In this document: positions 58,967-64,000 of the stretch, one piece after another | Numbering within the stretch: position 1 is the first letter of the stretch | How the letters are laid out: each line of letters starts with the position of its first letter | Assembly (NCBI RefSeq): GCF_004216915.1 | Contig: NZ_SGXD01000003.1 | Coordinates: 752,222 to 816,221 of the forward strand | DNA from: Motilibacter rhizosphaerae | GTDB taxonomy: Bacteria > Actinomycetota > Actinomycetes > Motilibacterales > Motilibacteraceae | Direction of reading: 5' to 3' | Length of the DNA stretch: 64,000 nucleotides | Notes under the pieces: generated by a model | Told to the model about the DNA's origin: nothing | Seen by the model: only the letters and a program-made list of their open reading frames with translations | Databases searched by the model: none | Position numbers and translations under genes: made by a program

Positions 58967-60391
58967 TCAGCCGGTGAAGATGGACTTGGCCTGGCTCTCG
59001 ATCTTCTTCGTGAGCCCGTCGATGTCCTTCGGGTTCTTGATGAAGTCCTGGAGCGACGGGATCATGACCGTGGAGGCGAAGTCGGGGCGGGTGTCGCGGT
59101 CCATGAACTGCGCGATGTTCTTGGTGCTCGCGATGATCTCCTGCGACTTCTTCTGCAGGGCGTTGTAGTTCGCGGTCGAGGCCTGCTTGTTGGCGGCGAC
59201 GTCGTTGCTGTCGGTCTTGAGGTACGCCTCGATGCCCTCCGGCGAGCCGAAGAACTCCAGCAGCGCCTTGGCGCCGGCCTCGTTCTTGGGCTTCTTCGCC
59301 ATCATCACGCCGTCGATGGGGGCGTCGATCGAGTCCTGGCCGTACTGCGAGTTGATCTCGGGGAACGGGAAGAAGTCGAGGTCGTCGAGCTGAGCGCCCT
59401 TGTACTGCTGGCCGACGAACGAGCCGAGGAGGTACATCGCCGACTTGCCGCCGCCGAGGTTCTGCGCGGCCTCCTGCCAGGTGCGGCCGAGGGGGTTCGA
59501 CTCGGTGTAGGGCAGCAGCTCGGCCCAGTGGCTGAAGACGTCCTTGGTCTTGGGGTCGTCCCAGGTGTTCTTGTGGGCCATGAGGTCCACGTGGTACTGG
59601 TAGCCGTTCACGCGCATGTTGATGATGTCGAACCAGCCCATGACGGGCCAGCCGTCCTTGTCGGCGAAGCCGATCGGGCTCATGCCCTTGGCCTTGATCT
59701 TGGGCAGCAGGGCCTTGAAGTCGTCCCAGGTCTTGGGGACCTCCCAGCCGTTCTTCTGCCAGACGCTCTTGAAGTAGAAGACGCCCCAGGGGTAGTTGTA
59801 CATCGGCACGAAGTACTGCTTGCCGTCGTCGCCGGTGGACGCCTGCTTGAACGCGTCGGTGTACTGCGAGCCGATCTTCTGCCAGACGTCGCTGATGTCG
59901 CCGACGAGGCCCTGCGCGGCGAAGAAGCGCATGCGGTAGCCGGCGAACCAGGTGAACACGTCCTCCGGCTTGCCCTGGAGGTAGGAGTTGATCTGCTCCT
60001 GGAAGGTGTTGTGGTCGACGGTGTTGACCTTGACCGTCGCGCCCGAGTTCTTCGCCTGGAAGGCGTCGAAGAGCGCCTGGTAAGCCGCCTTCGGGACCGG
60101 GTCCGAGCCGTTGGAGCCGAAGCTGATCGTGCCCGACGCGGCACCGCCGCCGCCCCCCGACGCGGCCGAGCCCGCGGGCGCTGCGCTGCCCGCGGCGGCG
60201 GACGCGCCACCACCGGTGCTGGCGCTGCCCGAGCTCTTGCTGCTCCCGCCGCAGGCGGCGAGGCCCGGGACGGCTGCGGCCGCCCCCACCCCCGCGATGC
60301 CCTTGAGCAGAGTGCGGCGCTCGATGGGGAAGCCGACCTCGCGCGGCGACGGCGACATCCAGCGCGGGGTGGACGGGGAACGACGAGGCAT
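58967..60391 (-). CDS. Sugar-binding lipoprotein of ABC transporter (Tat signal)
   Basis: A 474-residue extracellular solute-binding protein (family 1). The N-terminus carries twin arginines (ERRTLLKGIAG) and a lipobox VPGLAACGG, a Tat-type lipoprotein signal; the cysteine is the lipid anchor. A long Ser/Gly/Ala linker (about residues 50-90) precedes the mature domain, which has ISFGSNGSDPVPKAAYQALFDAF and PEDVFTWFAGYRMRFFAAQGL. It binds sugar outside the membrane and passes it to the two permeases downstream. ATG 60391 has GGAGAC upstream. It is divergent from beta-galactosidase. Confidence 0.92.
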   Translation of the reverse strand: MPRRSPSTPRWMSPSPREVGFPIERRTLLKGIAGVGAAAAVPGLAACGGSSKSSGSASTGGGASAAAGSAAPAGSAASGGGGGAASGTISFGSNGSDPVPKAAYQALFDAFQAKNSGATVKVNTVDHNTFQEQINSYLQGKPEDVFTWFAGYRMRFFAAQGLVGDISDVWQKIGSQYTDAFKQASTGDDGKQYFVPMYNYPWGVFYFKSVWQKNGWEVPKTWDDFKALLPKIKAKGMSPIGFADKDGWPVMGWFDIINMRVNGYQYHVDLMAHKNTWDDPKTKDVFSHWAELLPYTESNPLGRTWQEAAQNLGGGKSAMYLLGSFVGQQYKGAQLDDLDFFPFPEINSQYGQDSIDAPIDGVMMAKKPKNEAGAKALLEFFGSPEGIEAYLKTDSNDVAANKQASTANYNALQKKSQEIIASTKNIAQFMDRDTRPDFASTVMIPSLQDFIKNPKDIDGLTKKIESQAKSIFTG

Positions 60392-60736
60392 GCAGGTCTC
60401 CTTCGGCCTTCCGGAGCAGGGCTGCCCCGGGGCGTCCTGTCCGGACCGCTCCGAACCGAACGCAAGTCAACACAAGCGATCGTCATTCCAGACCGCAGGG
60501 CCCCCGCCGTCAAGATCTGATCGATAACGGATCGGACACGATCGCGCGTCGCCGAGCACGCCCGTCAGCGGCGTGTGTGCGCCTGCTCGGCGCTCGAACT
60601 CGCCTGCTCAGCACCTGCAGGCGCGTGCGGTGCCACCGCCGCGTACGGGACGAACCGGACACAGCGGGGCGAGGCGCGGCGCATCGGCTGTTGGAGTGCG
60701 TTGACTTCTGTGGACGGCTGGGGCACTCTGCGTCGC
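60392..60736. promoter_or_regulatory. 345-bp divergent control region of the galactoside genes
   Basis: The gap between the lipoprotein and beta-galactosidase genes. It holds two copies of an 11-bp motif in opposite orientation: AAGTCAACACA at 60464-60474 (plus) and AAGTCAACGCA on the minus strand at 60697-60707, 10 of 11 bases the same. The second overlaps the -35 box of the beta-galactosidase promoter. A less GC-rich patch with repeated GATC/GATCG (60514-60544) lies between. A repressor such as the DeoR protein encoded at 62752 could bind both motifs. No gene is seen. Confidence 0.55.
60701..60729 (+). promoter_or_regulatory. Promoter of beta-galactosidase (TTGACT-17-CACTCT)
   Basis: TTGACT at 60701-60706 is close to the consensus -35, and CACTCT at 60724-60729, 17 bp later, is the -10. 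The GTG start at 60737 is 7 nt from the -10, so the message probably starts at the GTG (leaderless). Confidence 0.55.
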
Positions 60737-62755
60737 GTGACCGCGCACGACTCCGCTGCCGACGCCCCGCTGCCGAGGCGCATCTCCTTCGGCGGCGACT
60801 ACAACCCCGAGCAGTGGCCCGAGGAGGTCTGGCACGAGGACGTGCGCCTCATGCAGCAGGCCGGCGTCGACCTCGTCAGCGTCGGCGTCTTCTCCTGGGC
60901 CTGGCTCGAGCCCGAGGAGGGGCGCTACGAGTTCGGCTGGCTCGACCGCGTCCTCGACCTCCTGCACGAGGGGGGCATCGGCGTGGACCTCGCCACCGCC
61001 ACCGCCTCCCCGCCGCCGTGGCTGTCTACGCGCTACCCCGAGACGCTCCCGCAGACCGCCGACGGCGCGCGGATGTGGCCGGGCGGTCGGCAGGCGTTCT
61101 GCCCGAGCTCGCCCGTCGTGCGCGAGCGCGGCCTCGCTCTCGTGGAGCAGCTGGCGAAGCGCTACTCCTCGCACCCTGCGGTCCGCCTGTGGCACGTCAG
61201 CAACGAGCTCGGCTGCCACAACGCCCACTGCTACTGCGATGTCAGCGCGGCTGCCTTCCGCGGGTGGCTCGAGCGGCGCTACGGCAGCCTCGACGCGCTG
61301 AACGACGCGTGGGGCACGGCGTTCTGGAGCCAGCGCTACACCGCGTGGGAGCAGATCCTCCCGCCGCGACTGGCCCCCACGTTCCCGAACCCCACGCAGC
61401 AGCTGGACTTCCGGCGCTTCAGCTCCGACCAGCTGCTGGAGAACTACCTGGCGGAGCAGGAGCTCCTGCACGAGCTCTCCCCCGCCATCCCGGTCACCAC
61501 GAACCTCATGGTGATGCAGCAGACGAAGGACATGGACTACTTCTCGTGGGGCCCGCGGATGGACGTGGTCAGCAACGACCACTACCTCACCCGCTTCGGC
61601 ACCCTGCCGGTGCACGTCGAGCTGGCCTTCTCCGCCGACCTCACGCGCGGCGTCGCCGGCGCACGGCCCTGGCTGCTCATGGAGCACAGCACCAGCGCGG
61701 TCAACTGGCAGCCGGTCAACGTCGCCAAGCTGCCCGGCGAGATGACCCGCAACAGCCTCTCCCACGTCGCCCGCGGCGCGGACGGCGTGCTGTTCTTCCA
61801 GTGGCGCCAGTCCCGCGCAGGTGCGGAGAAGTTCCACTCGGCGCTGGTCCCCCACGGCGGCGAGGACACCAAGGTGTGGCGCGAGGTCGTCGAGCTGGGC
61901 GCGACACTGGACCGCCTGGACGAGGTCGCCGGCAGCACGGTCCGCTCCGACGTCGCGTTCCTCCTGGACTGGAACGCCTGGTGGGGCGTGGAGCTCGACT
62001 CGCGGCCGAGCTCGCTCGTGACCTACCTCGACCGCGCGCACGCGTTCTACGCCGCCCTCTGGGAGCGTGGCACCGGGGTGGACTTCCTGCCGCCGGACGG
62101 CGACCTCTCGGGCTACCGGCTGCTCGTGGTGCCGACGCTCTACCTCTGCGACACCGCGACGGCGGACCGCGTACGCGCCTACGCCGAGGCCGGCGGAACG
62201 GTCGTGGTCACGTACTTCTCCGGCATCGTCGACGAGCACGACGCGGTGCACCTCGGCGGCTACCCCGGGGCCTTCCGCGACCTGCTCGGCATCAGCGTCG
62301 AGGAGTTCTTCCCCCTGCTCCCGGGCGAGTCCGTGCAGCTCGACGACGGCACCACGGCCGACACCTGGACCGAGCTGCTGCACCTGCGTGGCGCCGAGGC
62401 GCTCGTGCGCTACGCGGACGGTCCCCTGGCCGGGGTCCCCGCCCTCACCCGCGCGCAGGCGGGCAGCGGCACGGCGTACTACGTCGCGACGCGCACCGAC
62501 GCGCAGGGCGTGGGGGCGCTCGTCGACCGGCTGCTCGCGGAGACCGGCGTCGTCCCTGTCGCCCAGGTGCCCGCGGGGGTCGAGGCCGTGCGGCGTACGA
62601 GCGAGGACGGCAGCTGGCTGTTCCTGCTCAACCACAGCGCTTCCGAGGCGAGCGTGCCCGCCGCCGGCACCGAGCTCGTGACCGGGCGCAGCGTCGAGGG
62701 GACCGTCACGGTGCCCGCAGGCGGGGTCGCGGTGGTCCGCGAGGCGAGGGGGTGA
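60737..62755 (+). CDS. Beta-galactosidase, glycoside hydrolase family 42
   Basis: A 672-residue GH42 enzyme that cleaves beta-galactosides. The TIM barrel starts with ISFGGDYNPEQWPEEVWHEDVRLMQQAGVDLVSVGVFSWAWLEP. The acid/base is Glu157 in HVSNELGCHNAH and the nucleophile Glu316 in LLMEHSTSAVNWQ. A Cys cluster (Cys122, 160, 165, 167) matches the structural zinc site of the family. A trimerisation domain follows and a C-terminal beta domain ends it. No signal peptide. It starts at GTG 60737, from a probable leaderless promoter, and overlaps the DeoR gene by 4 bp. Confidence 0.94.
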   Translation: MTAHDSAADAPLPRRISFGGDYNPEQWPEEVWHEDVRLMQQAGVDLVSVGVFSWAWLEPEEGRYEFGWLDRVLDLLHEGGIGVDLATATASPPPWLSTRYPETLPQTADGARMWPGGRQAFCPSSPVVRERGLALVEQLAKRYSSHPAVRLWHVSNELGCHNAHCYCDVSAAAFRGWLERRYGSLDALNDAWGTAFWSQRYTAWEQILPPRLAPTFPNPTQQLDFRRFSSDQLLENYLAEQELLHELSPAIPVTTNLMVMQQTKDMDYFSWGPRMDVVSNDHYLTRFGTLPVHVELAFSADLTRGVAGARPWLLMEHSTSAVNWQPVNVAKLPGEMTRNSLSHVARGADGVLFFQWRQSRAGAEKFHSALVPHGGEDTKVWREVVELGATLDRLDEVAGSTVRSDVAFLLDWNAWWGVELDSRPSSLVTYLDRAHAFYAALWERGTGVDFLPPDGDLSGYRLLVVPTLYLCDTATADRVRAYAEAGGTVVVTYFSGIVDEHDAVHLGGYPGAFRDLLGISVEEFFPLLPGESVQLDDGTTADTWTELLHLRGAEALVRYADGPLAGVPALTRAQAGSGTAYYVATRTDAQGVGALVDRLLAETGVVPVAQVPAGVEAVRRTSEDGSWLFLLNHSASEASVPAAGTELVTGRSVEGTVTVPAGGVAVVREARG

Positions 62756-63582
62756 GCGTGCTCGCACCCCAGCGCCAAGCGCAGATCCTCACCGACCTGC
62801 AGAGCAGCGGCGGCGTCCGCGTCAGCGACCTCGTTCGCAAGCTCGGCGTCTCCGACATGACGATCCGGCGCGACCTCGAGGCGCTGGCCCGCCGCGGCCT
62901 GCTCGAGAAGGTCCACGGCGGCGCCACCCTCCCGGTCCAGCCGGTGTCCGAGGAGCCGGGCTTCGTCGCGAAGTCCGCCCGCGAGCTGCAGGAGAAGGAC
63001 TCCATCGGCCGGGCGGCCGCCCGGCTGGTCGAGCCGGGCGCCACGGTCGCCATCAGCGCGGGCACGACGACGTGGGCGCTCGCCAAGCACCTGGGTACGG
63101 TCCCCGGCCTCACCGTCGTCACCAACTCGGTGCCGGTGGCCGACGCCCTCAGCGCCGCAGAGGCGTCGGACCGCACGGTGATCCTCACCGGCGGCGTCCG
63201 CACGCCGTCCAACGGCCTGGTCGGCTCGGTCGCCGTCGCCTCGCTGCGCTCCCTCCACGTCGACGTCGTCTTCATGGGCGTGCACGGCATGGACGAGCGG
63301 GCCGGGCTCACCACCCCCAACCTCGCCGAGGCCGACACCAACCGGGCGATGATCGAGTCGGGCCGGCGCCTCGTCGTCGTCGCCGACCACACCAAGTGGG
63401 GCACGGTCGCGCTGGCGCGGTTCGCGCAGGTGGACGACATCGACGTCGTCGTCAGCGACCGCCGCCTGCCGGGCCGTGCCGTCGAGGTGCTCGGCGAGGC
63501 CGCGGAGGTGGTCCTCGCCGGTTCGGAGGACGCCGACGCGGGCACGAGCGGCGCTGACGGCGTCGCGGAAGGAGTCTCGTGA
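62752..63582 (+). CDS. DeoR/GlpR-family sugar repressor
   Basis: A 276-residue regulator. The N-terminal DeoR winged helix is RQAQILTDLQSSGGVRVSDLVRKLGVSDMTIRRDLEALARRGLLEKVHGGAT (about residues 7-58). The sugar-phosphate-binding domain follows: VAISAGTTTWALAKHL, LTVVTNSVPVADAL, VILTGGVRTPSNGLVG and VVVADHTKWGTVALARFAQVDDIDVVVSD. It overlaps both beta-galactosidase and galT by 4 bp, so all three are co-translated. It probably represses this operon, and perhaps the divergent importer, until a galactose-derived phosphate is present. Confidence 0.92.
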   Translation: MSVLAPQRQAQILTDLQSSGGVRVSDLVRKLGVSDMTIRRDLEALARRGLLEKVHGGATLPVQPVSEEPGFVAKSARELQEKDSIGRAAARLVEPGATVAISAGTTTWALAKHLGTVPGLTVVTNSVPVADALSAAEASDRTVILTGGVRTPSNGLVGSVAVASLRSLHVDVVFMGVHGMDERAGLTTPNLAEADTNRAMIESGRRLVVVADHTKWGTVALARFAQVDDIDVVVSDRRLPGRAVEVLGEAAEVVLAGSEDADAGTSGADGVAEGVS

Positions 63583-64000
63583 AGGTCACCTCGACCCGGA
63601 TGGCCGACGGCCGGGAGCTGCTCTACTTCGACGAGCGCGACGACGCCGCGCGCGTGCTCGTCGACCGGCGCGACCTGGCCCGCCCGGAGATCCAGTCCGA
63701 GATGCGCCACGACCCGGTGCTCGACGAGTGGGTCGCCATCGCCGGGCACCGGCAGACGCGCATCTTCCAGCCGACCGGGACTGCGGCCGAGTGCCCGCTG
63801 TGCCCCACGCGGGACGACGACCACCTCACCGAGATCCCGTCGTCGGACTACGACGTGGTGGTGTTCGAGAACCGCTTCCCGTCGTTCGCGCTGGACGCGC
63901 TGGAGCCGGACACGGACGACGCGGCCGGCGGCCTCGTCCCGCGCCGGCCCGCGAAGGGGCGCTGCGAGGTGGTCTGCTTCACGAGCGACCACGACTCCTC
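63579..64000 (+). CDS. galT: Galactose-1-phosphate uridylyltransferase, 5' part
   Basis: GalT exchanges UMP between UDP-glucose and galactose-1-phosphate in the Leloir pathway. The window ends within the gene after about 140 of ~350 residues. Family motifs present are LARPEIQSEMRHDPVLDEWVAIAGHRQTR, the zinc-ligand pair ECPLCPTRDD, and VVVFENRFPSFAL. GTG 63579 overlaps the DeoR stop (GTGA) and follows GAAGGAG. galK usually follows in such operons but lies outside the window. Confidence 0.92.
   Translation, partial: MKVTSTRMADGRELLYFDERDDAARVLVDRRDLARPEIQSEMRHDPVLDEWVAIAGHRQTRIFQPTGTAAECPLCPTRDDDHLTEIPSSDYDVVVFENRFPSFALDALEPDTDDAAGGLVPRRPAKGRCEVVCFTSDHDS

Overview
The window comes from a very GC-rich (roughly 75% G+C) actinobacterium. 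The evidence is near-exclusive G/C third codon positions, many GTG starts and 4-bp ATGA/GTGA gene overlaps, and actinobacterial families: IdeR/DtxR, a SARP regulator, a HelD/HelR-type ATPase, UdgX, DUF2530, an F420-type luciferase-like oxidoreductase, and a c-di-AMP (ydaO) riboswitch ahead of an NlpC/P60 hydrolase. I cannot name the genus. No rRNA, tRNA, transposase, phage or CRISPR locus is visible; the region looks chromosomal with an accessory sugar locus at the right end.

Layout. 1-11 kb: housekeeping and signalling (5-FTHF cyclo-ligase end, K+/H+ antiporter, EEP hydrolase, STAS protein, PAS/degenerate GGDEF protein, secreted propeller, HelR-like ATPase, RNase Z, orphan HisKA domain, serine dehydratase). 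11-19.4 kb: GGDEF-EAL protein, LLM oxidoreductase, FmdB, SAF protein, MscL, histidine phosphatase, riboswitch-controlled NlpC/P60 hydrolase, IdeR. 19.5-25.3 kb: photolyase, a coupled parA / small DNA-binding / udgX cluster, ABC-F ATPase, GNAT. 25.3-30.8 kb: a candidate structured RNA, then gltA-pdxH divergent from a second citrate synthase and serC, and two small proteins. 30.9-37.8 kb: two consecutive units, each a small globin-fold gene directly ahead of a giant STAND-type ATPase regulator (SARP type, then LuxR type). 37.9-42.7 kb: secreted RTX/propeller protein, alpha/beta hydrolase with a SnoaL-like partner, MarR, SDR. 42.7-46.7 kb: a tightly overlapped methyltransferase / propeller / larB / larC operon. 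46.8-51.4 kb: MFS + MarR, NCS2 purine permease, DUF2530, NAD-epimerase, with nine copies of a TGATCATGCAC-centred intergenic repeat. 51.4-64 kb: sugar catabolism, with a ROK repressor / TIM-barrel isomerase / Gfo-Idh-MocA operon, an alpha-galactosidase operon with its ABC importer, and, divergently, beta-galactosidase, a DeoR repressor and galT (running off the end).

How the genes work together. The right end is a galactoside module: a Tat-type lipoprotein binds the sugar, two permeases import it, GH36 and GH42 enzymes release galactose, GalT feeds it into the Leloir pathway, and DeoR and ROK proteins are the likely local repressors. The ATPase subunit for the importer is not in the window. 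The gltA/pdxH/citA/serC block serves the TCA cycle, PLP and serine synthesis. The most unusual features are the paired globin/STAND regulators, the oriented 3'-end repeat family, and the structured RNA candidate downstream of gltA.
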